The notes beneath the pieces were generated by a model. It was not told where the DNA came from, did no database searches, and worked only from the letters and a program-made list of their open reading frames with translations. The position numbers and the translations under genes were made by a program. DNA of 64,000 bases from Numida meleagris (lineage: Eukaryota; Chordata; Aves; Galliformes; Numididae): assembly GCF_002078875.1 (NCBI RefSeq), contig NC_034438.1:66727404-66791403 (forward strand). The letters run 5' to 3'. Below are positions 11,405 to 22,199 of this stretch, one piece after another. The stretch's first letter is position 1, and the number at the start of each line of letters is the position of its first letter.

Positions 11405-12766
11405 GATCATGGAAGCATAGAATGGCTTAGGTTGGAAGGGACCGTAAAGATCATGTAGTTCCAAACCCTGCTACCATGGGCAGGGTTGCCAGCCGCTAGA
11501 TCAGACTGCTCAGGATGCCATCCAATCTGGGCTTGAATGCCTCTAGAGATGAGGCATCCACAACCCCCCTGGGCAGCCTGTGCCAGCACCTCACTACCCT
11601 CTGAGTAAAAAATTTCCTCCTAACAACTAACCTAAACCACTTTTAGTTTAAAGCCATTCCTGCTTGTCCTGTCACTGTCAGACTGTGTGAAAAGTCAGTT
11701 CCCCTCGTGCTTGTTATCTCTCTTTAAGCACTGGAAGGCCACAGTGAGGTCTCCTCAGGGCCTTCTCCAAGCTAAAGAAGGCCAAATCCCTCAACTTTTC
11801 TTCACAGGGGAGATGCTCTAGCTCTTTGATTATCCTCGTGATCCTCCTCTGGACCCACTCAACAGCTGCACATCCTTCCTGTGCTGGGGGCCCCAGGCTT
11901 GGACTCAGTAGACCAGATGGGGTCTCACGAGGGAAGAGCAGAGAGGGACAGCTACCTCCGCCTCCCTGCTGGCCACTCCTCTTTTGATGCAGCCCCAGAT
12001 ACTGTTGGTCTTCCAGGCTGCAAGAGCGCACTGCTGCCCCATGCACAGGTTTCCATCCATTAGGACCCCTAGGTTCTTCTCCACAGGGCTGCTCTCATGA
12101 TTTCTTCTCCCAGTCTGTACTCGTATCTGCAATTGCAGACCCAAATGCAACATCTCACACTTGACCTTGTTGAACTTCCTTAGGTTCTCCTGTACCCTCT
12201 TTTTGATCCTGTCCCAGTATCCTCTGGTTGGTGTCCCTTCATTCTATTGTGTCAACTGCACCACTCAACTTGGTGTCATCAATAAATGTGCTAAGGGTAC
12301 ACTCTATCCCACTGTCTATGTAATTGATAAAGACGTTGAAGTGTACCAGTCCCAAGATGGACCCCTGGAGGAAACCACTCATGATTGGCCTCAACCTGGA
12401 CATAGAGCCATTGACTACAACCCTCTGCCTATGACCAACCAACCAATTCTTCATCCATCTAATAGTCCACCCTACAAATGTGTACCTCTCCAATTTAGAC
12501 ATAAGGATGTGATGTGGGACTACAGCAAAGGCCTTACACATGTCCAGGTAGATGACATCAGTTGCTCTTTCTTAGTACACTGATGCCATCCTTTCATAAT
12601 GGAAGGCCACCAGGTTGGTCAGGCATGATCTGTTTTTGGAGAAGCTGTACTGGCTGTTTCAGATCACCTGCTCATCCCTCATGTGCCTTAGCATATCTTC
12701 TAGGAGGATCTGCTCTGTGATCTTCCCAGGCACAGATGTGAGGCTCACTGGCTCATTTCTTGCAGA
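11405..12766 (-). mobile_element. CR1 LINE, about 1.36 kb, with ORF2 reverse-transcriptase C-terminal part
   Basis: The 3' end is at left (GGATCATGGAAGCATAGAAT, then TTAGGTTGGAAGGGACC). The minus strand of 12239-12541 reads as an open CR1 reverse-transcriptase segment: KAF near the start, [11 protein letters not shown] (degenerate PQGS-LGP motif), and [17 protein letters not shown], where the FxDD catalytic pair is kept. Further up (to about 12760) the RT continues with stops and frameshifts ([11 protein letters not shown], then [10 protein letters not shown], then SCLTNLVAF). It is 5' truncated in the RT domain and non-functional. Confidence 0.9.
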
Positions 12767-12769
12767 AGA

Positions 12770-15700
12770 TGCTGGCATAGATGATACTGGTAGGTTTTCT
12801 GTCTGCTGGACAAATCATTTTCCGTTCCTTCCTCTAGATGATTTGGCAGAAGGTGTCACCTATCAAGAGTGGGTGGTGGCTATGGAAAGTAGACACTTTC
12901 CTTTTGCCAGCCAACCCGCTTCATAGACATGCCTGCATGGTCACCCAGGGAAGTCCAAGTCTGACAGAAGCCTAGCCTGGAGAGGAAAATATTCACTCTC
13001 TTCTCTTTTTGTCCCTTCTTCGGAATTCTGTGCCCTGCAGTGTGGTGACCCTGAAGTGTGGAGAAAGAAGAGGTCAGCACTTCCAGCTCTCTGGAAGGTT
13101 GTGCTCTGCACCTTTGGTGTTCCTGTGGAAGCTGGCATTATCTGGGATAGCTCTTTACTTGCTGCGGAAGACATCCATAGGTACTCTCTGTTACCTCTGG
13201 TCAGAGCATTATAGTGCCAATAATCTACAACAGAAAAACAGGAAGGAACCAGGCGCACTAATATCTATATCACCATGGCAATGGCTCTGCTAGTAGAAAT
13301 GAGGAAAAGTTACATTACAGAAATAGACAAAGTATACAAAAATCCTTCTTTGCTCCCTGACTTTACTACCTTCGTTGTTCCATTGCAGCCTCTGTGCTGA
13401 TAAATTTTCCTTCCAGAAAAAGCAGCTGTCTTCACAGTGTATCCATTTGAGTACATTCCCTACCCTTTGGAAGCTAAAACATCCAAATGCAGCTCTCTTC
13501 TGTATGTAATTTGAAACCCCAGACATCCATTTGTACCTCTGAAAATCTCTACCTGAATCTATCTCTGACTCACACATGAGTCAGCATGTAATTCCATGTC
13601 CAGAGATCTGTCAAAATACATTCTGTCTTTCATTGAGTATTATCTCATTACCATGGAGAATAATGTAATAGTGAAACTAATTTTACACACAGGAAAAAAA
13701 TAGCAAATGTTCATATGCCACATCCAAATTGAGGTGAAGTAATAAAAAAGTTACCTAACAGGAGGAGAAGACCATCCAGCTTCAACAAGAACAAGAAGTT
13801 CTCCTTCCCTGTCAACTCTGTCTGAGGAGCAAAGAAGCACAAAAATCCCTCCTTCCCTACTCCTGTGCAATGTGCTCACCTCTATTCATGCTGCAGCTGC
13901 AGTTTATAGTTGAAACTGAAAGGAGATATCTGAAAACCATCAACAAAAGCACTGAATATTTCACAGTACTGGGGGCATCTCTTATGCTAACCGGTGAAAG
14001 CAAGGTTAGAAGACTTGGAGCACTAGGTATAGCAAAAGCTGCTGATTCAGTCTCCCAGTGGACAATAATTACCTAATACCTAACTTCAGAGTAATGCATT
14101 TAAGAGAAATCTCTGTGTTAGAAAACCTACTAATCACTCCAGTGAGGCTGGGAATGTTGGTATCTTCATCTACAGCAAAAACGTGTCCCAAAGAAGGATT
14201 CTGAGAATAATTTCAGCAAATAACTATGGGAAATTGTTACTTATCCTACAAGTTTCCATAGTCATTAACAAAGAAAAGGCCTAAATTTACTAAACAATAA
14301 TAACTAAAGCCAGATCCAAGTTTCTGGGAAACTGTGTATTTAACTGTAAAACAAAAGGCCTTCCTGGTGCTGAATGATTCAACTCACCAAAGTTAAATCT
14401 TTAAGACATAAATATTATGGACTTAATACGGTGAATGATTTCCACAGACTTCCGCAAGACCAAACAACTGCTATGAATTAAAAAGCACCATGATGAGATA
14501 CAGAGACTATCAATACAGGCAAATATAGAAGGATATGCCTGGCAGCCATTTGCTCATCCAATCAGACTAGCAAACTGCGTGTTAACATATCTTTTAGAAA
14601 TTTGGTTGAGTTGAGCCTGAGTTTTGTAGTTTACCAGGAGCACTTGTCAGCACCACTCTTCTGCTTAAAACGCAATGTTCAGCACAGCCCTGAGAATTCA
14701 AACACTTACTTTCCTTTGAAATTCCTGGGATATGCTATTTTGAAAATCACAGTCTGAGAAATTAAATCATGATCAGTGTTAAATGGTTTGTCTAATCTGA
14801 AGCTTGGGTGATGAAGAAGACTTCCTCTCTGTAATACTGACTCCATATGCATAAACATAGAGCACTTAGAAGAGCAAAATCTACAAATTTACTGAATTGC
14901 TAATGTTGCTGCAACATATGCTGGTCCTGGGACTGAAATCAAATTTCATAGACAGAAAAGAAGTTCTAAACTTGCTAAATTGTATGTTGGGCTGATTTCT
15001 TTTACAATTCATATGGAATTATACTGTACAGAGTATCACAGATTACTTAATCTAGTCTAAATATTGTGAACTGCAGGGATCCATTTTCTTCCTGAGTCTG
15101 CAGAAACAATGTGATGTATTAACTGACCACCTACATATTTTGTCTGCTTTTCATCCTCTTTTCTTCACTGAATTTTATCCCATTATTTCTTGTTATTTCT
15201 CTGTGAACTGCTCTAAACTATTCTTTCATCTAGTTTATCATGCAGAAAAATATTTTTTCTGTTCAAACATAAAACAATTTGTTTAAATATTAAACAGTAA
15301 TGTTTTTCTCTTGATTGCTAAGCAGGATTTAAGTTGGCTTACAAGTCTCTGACACCGAGCTCCTATACATCTGCTGACAGAAATCACACCATTCTACCCT
15401 CAGCAGCAAGCTAACTGATCCATCCCTTTTGTACAGGGATGTTTTTTTTTTATTGCTAAGGCTGGAGAATGACACACTCAAATAAAAAATGGTTTTGTGG
15501 TGCTGTATTGTCACTTTCAGTAGCTTTGTTCTTAATTTTTCCTTTCCAAACAAAACAGCATTACACACACCTTTCCAATCATAATCAGTCACCTGGTGAT
15601 TTTTTTTAGAAAGATGAGATTGTGAAGTGTTGGAATATGAATATGAAGCTTTTGTTACATTTGTCATGCAGACTATAAGAATACCCACTGAGAGAACTTC

Positions 15701-16900
15701 CTCATCCTACTCCATTTAAAACTACTCATAATCTTTCAAATATAGGGTAGAGACAAAATATTGTTTCTCAGCTCTTTAGTATTTCAGAAGGAATGTTTTG
15801 TATGAAACTTAGAATAAAGTCATCACCTCTTCAATGCTCCTTGAGCTCCTCATTTTGGGTGATACACCTATACCACAAAAAGAAGGGATATTGTACATAA
15901 CTTTTTTCAACATTGTAGAAATCTTTCCTCTTGTCTTGTTCTTAGAAGTTAGGATCAAGTTTCAAGATTTCTGCATCAGAGGGAAAAAATATATATACAT
16001 TTAATTTCATATCATTAGGTTGCAAAAACTAATTCTGAACTAAAATGTGGCTTCTGGAAAACATTGTTCAGGGTAAGTATTCATTGTTCCAGTTTTATAG
16101 ATATCCGATTTATATACTTCGCAAAACTACTCAACACAATTTCTGTAGCAATACTGTGAACCTTACAAAAATCCTGCATAATTATCTTCTGTTCTTTTGC
16201 TACCTATTTGAAAAGTTCTACAGTTTGAGTTTATTAGTTTGAGTTGGAAATACTGGCTGTAAGGACTATGCTGCCAGTGCCAGGTACTAGGGGTACTTAG
16301 TTCATTGGTCGGTCTCCTAAATGTTACCATCACTCAAATAAGAGTAATTACCAAAATAAACAAAAGTAGTATTCATTTGTTTTTGAATCAACAAATCAAC
16401 AGAAAGGCTCTCGTCTGAAACCTGAATATATTAAGAAATGGTAAACATTGTGCTTTCAGTTGTTAATTCCAGTCCAGACAAAGTCAGCAGTGAAAGAAAG
16501 CCTTAATTAAATGAAATGCCAGAATGTGTTATATAATTTTATTTGAATTACTACAAATGCAATCAGCAGTGTGTCAGGCAGAGGAGAAAAATTAGAGCAC
16601 TACGAATAATGGACTCTTTGGATATTCAGCTAAACCAAAAAAGCTGAATTAAAAGTTGATCTTTATCAAGGCAAAATACTGTATTCACTCAAGAAAAAAT
16701 ACTGTTTTAAACTCAAGAAAAAATGTTTTGTTCCATCTAAGGATAAATGAAATGCTTTATTTCATCAGACAGGAAACATTTCTGAGTTTCAAGTTACCAC
16801 CATACTAGATCATACCTGCTAAAACCCCCATCACTTTGAAATAAAAGTCAAAACAGAACATTCAACTTTGAAAATGATTGCTTCTTTAAAAAAATGTCTG
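12770..16900. other. AT-rich non-coding stretch, no gene seen
   Basis: No exon with plausible splice sites and no RNA gene was recognised. Open frames (e.g. minus 12941-13258 of 105 aa, minus 15329-15688 of 119 aa) show no family features. The segment 12770-13260 is less AT-rich than the rest and may be an old, unrecognised repeat. Confidence 0.35.
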
Positions 16901-16904
16901 TGTG

Positions 16905-17060
16905 CCAAGATGGCTTTTTGACTAGCAACCATAGGCTATAAAATCCTTGCCCATCTTTTCCTGGGACTACCACCAACAGCTTAGCATGGAGGTGCCCCAG
17001 CTCCCCCTGGCTGCCCCAACTCCCAGGACAGCCCTTGGTCTCTACGTGTTATGATATTGA
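16905..17060 (+). mobile_element. Possible LTR fragment with TATA-like box
   Basis: A short GC-richer island in AT-rich DNA contains GGCTATAAAATCC (about 16933-16945) followed by CATGGAGGTGCCCCAGCTCC and a cluster of C-rich words. This resembles the promoter-to-R part of an avian ERV LTR. I cannot define ends, a poly(A) signal or a target-site duplication, so this is only a candidate. Confidence 0.3.
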
Positions 17061-17257
17061 CAGTTTTTATTTCTTCTCTTCTTTCATATTTTGGAAAAAA
17101 CACATTGTTGAGCATAGGGATTGTTTCTTCCTTTTGAAGAAGCTTTGGTGATTATAGAATTTGATAAGATAATAACAACAAAAATGCTTGCTCAGCTGTA
17201 GAAAAGATGGAGGTCAGGGTCAAGTTACCAGTGAGTCACTGACTCAAGTCACAATAA

Positions 17258-17465
17258 AATCTCTGGATTAAGTTTTCTGCCTTGTAAGAGTAGATAAACC
17301 TCATCTACATTTTCACCCTCCTCCCAGTTAATTTCTAGATCTTTATTAAATAATTGCAGAGTGCATTGAGATCCTTGAATAGATGCAGGAAAGAATGATC
17401 TGTGACACAGTCGATCCAGACATATAGTTTTACTGCAGACAAAACAGAGCTGTAGGGGGAAAAAA
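17258..17465 (-). other. Unidentified exon-like open segment (possible terminal exon)
   Basis: On the minus strand a strong acceptor (a T/C run ending CCCCTACAG, around 17451-17470) precedes an open frame of about 65 codons ending in a stop. Its C-terminal part reads EINWEEGENVDEVYLLLQG, which is protein-like and acidic. I do not recognise the family, and no preceding exon or nearby AATAAA is found. It may be a real terminal exon, a decayed exon, or chance. Confidence 0.25.
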
Positions 17466-18390
17466 AAACAACATGTCACATGTGAACTATTCTTTAGATT
17501 TTTTTGCCTGAGCATCCTGCTAGCACTTCAAGGATTTCCTTTTCCATGTATATCTCTTCTCTTACCTGCACATTGCTCTTCTTTTCCCTGCATGTTTCTC
17601 TTCTCTATACTCGTTTTGAAGTAGCCACAACTGAAAAGCTTGCAGCTTTTGCTTGCACTGTCACCACCACTGCCCTCTGTCCTGAGCCCGTAATGGTGAC
17701 ATCCAGTTTAGCACAAAGTCCTCCCCAGATCTGAACTTACCTTTTTATCCGTCTCTTGAACATATAGCCAAGATCCAGTGGAGAGCTGAAACATTGCACA
17801 GGGTACTCGGAGATGTCAGTAAAGAAATCAGTGCACTTTTGCTCACTAACAGGGAACAGTACAACGTTACTCCAAAGTTACTTCAAATAGTATATGGTTT
17901 TCAAAGAATTAGCAGAACAGTTGTATTTATCCAGGTGGTGAGGTTGAGGGAGCACAGATATTGGTATGAACTGGGAAGTCCATGGGATTTATCCTTGGCC
18001 AGAGTGAAAATCTGGACCTTACTGTCAAATTAAATGAAAAATTAAATAAAAAAAAGCTCTTACGTATGTGATTCAAAATCAGATTTTAACACATTTCACA
18101 AAGAACCCAAAGGCAGGATGGCGGAAAAAGTTGTGTGTCCAGTAAATCACATCCAAAGACAAATAAAACCAGGAGTGAAATGTCTCTTCCTTACAGTATA
18201 AGAAATTAGATGAAGAAAATTGTAGCCACAGGCAGTTTTCACTTCATCTTCAGGATCTATGGAGTCCTTTGATGATTAATGGTGTAGAAATGTCTGGAAA
18301 GGCTCATTATTTTATAACCCAAAAGTGCCTAGATTGGTACAGCACATCCCTTAACAAAGAGGCTGTTACCAATTAGGCATTTCTTACTTT

Positions 18391-18457
18391 TGTGTAACTT
18401 TTCAAAAATATTCCCCAGTGTGTAACTTTTCAAAAATATTCCCCAATGTGTAACTTT
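18391..18457 (+). repeat. 28-bp tandem duplication (2.4 copies)
   Basis: The unit starts TGTGTAACTTTTCAAAAATA and ends ATTCCCCA(G/A). It occurs at 18391-18418 and 18419-18446 with one difference, then an 11-base partial copy follows. The near identity suggests a recent local duplication. Confidence 0.9.
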
Positions 18458-19604
18458 AACTATAATTGCAAAATCTTATTTCTTATTTCATATTTACAGC
18501 ATTTGCTCGTCTTTGCTCCGAGAGCTTTCTGACTGCAGGCTACCTCTTCTTCAGAGAAGGCTGGATAGGATATTTTTTGTCTGTGTTACTCAGTAATTTC
18601 AGCAGTCAGTATCCTCTTGCTAGTATCTCTGCCAACTGTTGTACATATTCTTGGGACTTTTGTGTGCATGCAGACAGAGCTGACACAGGACTAATGCTCT
18701 TTGTCTGCTACTATTGACCCTTCCTTGCCCACTTCTGGAGAAAACCATAGCAGGTTCTTGATTCAGGTTACATGCAAACAAACTCAAAAAAACTCAATCA
18801 AATGTAAAATACATATAATATTACATAATAATAATAACAATAATATTTTGTATATGCTTATATACATTTGTTTATAATTATGGTGACAGCTGTGTACCAC
18901 TTGTGTAAAGCTGAGTACTTTATTAGTATAGGAAAGTTTGTTCTTGTACAAATGATGAGGCCCTTTCACCCTACATAATTCTTGATGTTTTCTTCCTGTG
19001 CTCTATAGTCATTCTGAAATGTCACCAGTGCCTTAAAAAGAAATATCACTTTGGTTAGTCATTTCCTAACCTTCAAATGTGTAGTACATGTTGTGGAGAA
19101 GTTCAAATGCATGCTGAATAAAAACTGATGTTTTAAGGCAAGATGTAGAACTCCAAAAATCATGCTGATTTCTAATAACCACTTATGTGAACTCCATTAA
19201 AAACAATTTAAAACAATACAAACCTACTTTGTTAACTTCTTGAAAATTAATGCTTTTTTTACAGATGCACAGAGTAGAAAACATCCCATCTGTGTGCCAA
19301 AAAATACACCATGACTAAAGACAGAACCAGCGTTTCTGACTGTTGTTTCTTGAAAGCCTTTTGAAGTATTTTCATCTTCCTTTTTTCCCTGAACTGTACT
19401 AGTGTGGTTGTAAATGAAGGTGACAGTGGGTACAGGTTATAAAATCACTTAAAAACTAAGTGGACTGTATTGATCAGTGGTCTAAAATTACCCTTTTTCA
19501 GCAACAAAAAGGAAAGTGATGCATAGCACATTCAGTGCTACTGAAGAACGTTATCCAGAAAGAGATGGTAGTAGTATCACCTGCCTTTCTAAGGTTGCCA
19601 CTGG

Positions 19605-19765
19605 ATCCAGCAGCAGATAAAGGATAACACCATTTGGGTTATCTTTAGCAGTTTTGCCAAATGGTCCAAAGTTGTAAAGTTTAATTGCTGCAAATCCTGC
19701 AATGGCCAGAGATGCTTCTTTAACTTTTGTGGAATAAGCCTGTTTTTACCTGTCAGAAATGAGGA
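19605..19765 (-). other. Unidentified exon-like open segment
   Basis: On the minus strand, after an acceptor-like TTTCTGACAG (about 19748-19757) or the AACAG just beyond it, a frame reads KVKEASLAIAGFAAIKLYNF and then DNPNGVILYLLLDPVAT before TLERQ. The hydrophobic patterning and codon choice look protein-like. This is not the frame of the 97-aa ATG-initiated ORF here. I could not assign a family. It lies about 170 bases from the PMS2 remnant but does not match PMS2. Confidence 0.25.
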
Positions 19766-19937
19766 ACAGAAATTTAAGCATGGTAATTCTACACTAAATC
19801 CTTTAACCAGACAGACATAACCAGAGATCAGTTGATGGAGTGTGATACAACCTGACTTCATCCATTTAAAAATCCTTGCCAAGAGTTCATTGCCTCTCTC
19901 TAGTAGGTTCTATGCAATGACTCATTTATTATACTTA

Positions 19938-20200
19938 CATGTGGCAAGTAGAAACTGAGAGCTTCACCTCAAAACCCAAATGTTTCAACATCTATTAGAT
20001 CAGAAAAATCTTGTATCTTTGATGTGTAAGTTAATCCTTTGAAGTTTTCTCTTCTACTCCACCTCCATTATCTGAAACCTCTATCACCTCCACCCCATGG
20101 TCTTTAAGTCTTACATCGATGTTGGTCACTCCAGAGTCCAGGCTGTTCTCCACCAGTGGCAAACACTTTTTTGTTCTCTAACAGTACTAGTATAGCTTTT
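19938..20200 (-). pseudogene. PMS2: PMS2 (MutL-type mismatch-repair ATPase) processed pseudogene fragment
   Basis: The minus strand reads as the N-terminal GHKL ATPase region of PMS2. It shows a KAI...KSV remnant near 20175-20199, then [14 protein letters not shown] (motif I), [17 protein letters not shown] (motif II, normally DNGCG), FKGLT, TSKIQDFSDLIDVET, then FGF-stop-GEALS (motif III) and STCH. Damage seen: a deletion between KSV and LVENS, loss of one base after GVEE near 20043-20052, TGA (19971-19969) where PMS2 has Arg (a CGA to TGA CpG decay), and a deletion between EALS and STCH. Codons around the known exon 2/3 and 3/4 junctions of PMS2 (human numbering about 55 and 84) run on without introns, so it looks like a retrocopy. 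It covers roughly residues 13-125 of the parent and cannot make a functional protein. No poly(A) tail is visible because the 3' part is absent. Confidence 0.85.
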
Positions 20201-20473
20201 CCTTTCTGTAATTTGAATGTTAGGAAGCATGTATTAGGAAGGGTTTGGAAGAATTTATTAGCTGAGTACTTTAAAGTAAAACAGCATTTCCAAATCAGCA
20301 GGTAAAAGATTTTTTATTGAATTCCCTATGCTCAAATTCCAGTTGCCCTTCTGGTTTTTTTGCCTCTGCCTCCTTGATATTAGCAGGAACTGGATAAGAT
20401 CCCAAACACTTTGTCCTGATGTTGGATACCTGCAAGGGACCTGAGCTTGAGCACATCAGTTTAACAAGCATGG

Positions 20474-20558
20474 ATGGAGCTAAAAAAAAAAAAAAGGAGA
20501 AGAAAAAAGAAGGGAAAAAGAGAGAAGGACGGAAGGAAAGCCCAGGAGAAAGATTGAA
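20474..20558 (+). repeat. A-rich/purine low-complexity tract left of the gap
   Basis: A run of A (about 20482-20496) is followed by GAAGAAAAAAG-type and GGAAGG-type purine sequence up to the gap. It appears to be the degenerate edge of the same GGAA-rich repeat seen on the right side. Confidence 0.7.
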
Positions 20559-20811
20559 NNNNNNNNNNNNNNNNNNNNNNNNNNNNNNNNNNNNNNNNNN
20601 NNNNNNNNNNNNNNNNNNNNNNNNNNNNNNNNNNNNNNNNNNNNNNNNNNNNNNNNNNNNNNNNNNNNNNNNNNNNNNNNNNNNNNNNNNNNNNNNNNNN
20701 NNNNNNNNNNNNNNNNNNNNNNNNNNNNNNNNNNNNNNNNNNNNNNNNNNNNNNNNNNNNNNNNNNNNNNNNNNNNNNNNNNNNNNNNNNNNNNNNNNNN
20801 NNNNNNNNNNN
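20559..20811. other. Assembly gap, 253 N
   Basis: An unresolved run of N. Purine-rich simple repeat lies on both sides, so the missing sequence is probably an expanded GGAA-type microsatellite whose true length is unknown. Any long frame across it is meaningless. Confidence 0.98.
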
Positions 20812-20876
20812 AGGAAGGAAGGAAGGAAGGAAGGAAGGAAGGAAGGAAGGAAGGAAGGAAGGAAGGAAGGAAGGAA
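20812..20876 (+). repeat. (GGAA)n microsatellite
   Basis: About 16 perfect AGGA/GGAA tetramers run directly from the gap edge, then decay into AAGGAAAAGAA. It is likely length-polymorphic. Confidence 0.95.
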
Positions 20877-20879
20877 AAG

Positions 20880-21390
20880 AATACAATGGCAAATAAAGAA
20901 ATGGCATGGTAAGAATAAGCATACATGTATGGTATAATTGTATATACACTACTGCAAATTAATTAAACTGTCAGGCCTGAAAGGCAGAGAAAGTTCAACC
21001 AATTCAGTAACATCACTGACTGTTATGAAAATAATGAGTTTTCTGCTCCTTTTATCAACAGTCAAAAAGGCAGAAGATTTTACACTGTAATAAACTTAAC
21101 TTGCTTTCACAGGAAGTAGTCAACCCTCTTTAAAATGTTTTCAGACACCGTCATTTGAAAATGAATGAATAATTAATTGTGTTGTTGAAAAATATGGGAA
21201 GAAAACAATAAAAAAGTAGGAGCAAAAGTTAATATTTAGAAAATGACATATATCCATAAGAAGATAAATTCATTTTTTATTCCTCTAATTAACCTACTAA
21301 TTAACCTTTATGGTTTGAAAGCAAAGGAAGGCTCCTGTTCACCCAATAATTTAAAAATGATAATTACAATTTTCCAATTTTCTGGCTTTA
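20880..21390. other. AT-rich non-coding stretch, no gene seen
   Basis: Nothing recognisable between the GGAA microsatellite and the LTR candidate at 21394. Confidence 0.4.
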
Positions 21391-21393
21391 TGG

Positions 21394-21720
21394 TGTGAGA
21401 AATGCTCGTGTTCAACAGTCCAGGCTCAGACGGAATTTGCTATGAATCACAATTTATTTCACACTTTTGCAAGAGAGGGCAACATTGAGAAAAGGTGCAT
21501 AGGACCAGAGAGACCCAGCAGTTTGTATTTCCTACTTCTTGGCTCAAATTCACGCCCCTGTTTTCCCATTAGTCATGTACTCCAGGCTTTACAGCCTATC
21601 CAACATTTCTAATTCCCTTTCTGCCCCTTTTTAACTGCTTAGTTATTCTCTTCTTGTTCTCCTCAGATTCTAATTTAGTTTTTACTTACTATGGTATGCT
21701 GGGATAACTTTTCATAGTTA
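21394..21720 (-). mobile_element. Possible ERV LTR remnant
   Basis: Read on the minus strand, the right-hand part of an LTR can be seen: AATAAA at 21458-21453, then about 30 bases later GTCTGAGCCTGGACTG and a terminus ending TTTCTCACA at 21394. This layout (poly(A) signal, short R-U5, CA end) fits an avian ERV LTR. The U3 side (towards 21720) is poorly defined and no internal region is present. Confidence 0.4.
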
Positions 21721-22044
21721 ACTTTCCCGTCTGGCTATCATTCAAACCACAGAACCAGTTCGTACCAGTACATCTCCTGATGTTTCTCAAAAATGCAGAT
21801 CTTCAATTCTACAAGCAGGAATTTATCTTGCATCAGAGCTCCATGGTGCCTGCCTCTTTGGACCTCTTTGGAGTCACAACATCTTATTGTTATGCAAAAA
21901 CATCTTGTCTTTCCCCACAGTAGTACCCAGCTAACTCTCTGAATGTTCCTCTTTGGTAAATAAATGCGTATTGCTATTGTGCTTTCAGTTAGAGATTGGC
22001 AGCAGAATGTTTTGAAATAGAAAAGACAAAGAGGGTCTAACAGA

Positions 22045-22195
22045 ACCAAAGAATCATAGAACCTTTTGGGTTGGAAGGGACCTTTAAAGACCATCTAGTC
22101 CAACTCCCTTGCAACGAACAGGGACATGTAGAGTTAGATCAGTTTTCTCAGATCCCAGTCCAGCCCAGCCTCAAATGTCTCCAGAGTCTCCATTA
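22045..22195 (-). mobile_element. CR1 LINE, short 3' fragment
   Basis: AAGAATCATAGAACC, then GGGTTGGAAGGGACCTTTAA and CATCTAGTCCAACTCCCTTG, are the reverse complement of the CR1 3' end. About 150 bases remain. Confidence 0.85.
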
Positions 22196-22199
22196 AGAG

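Noticed and set aside
12161..12583. Plus-strand ORF of 140 aa
   Set aside because: Antisense to the CR1 reverse-transcriptase segment.
20419..20937. Long ORFs on both strands across the gap
   Set aside because: They consist of N and GGAA repeat; not real coding sequence.
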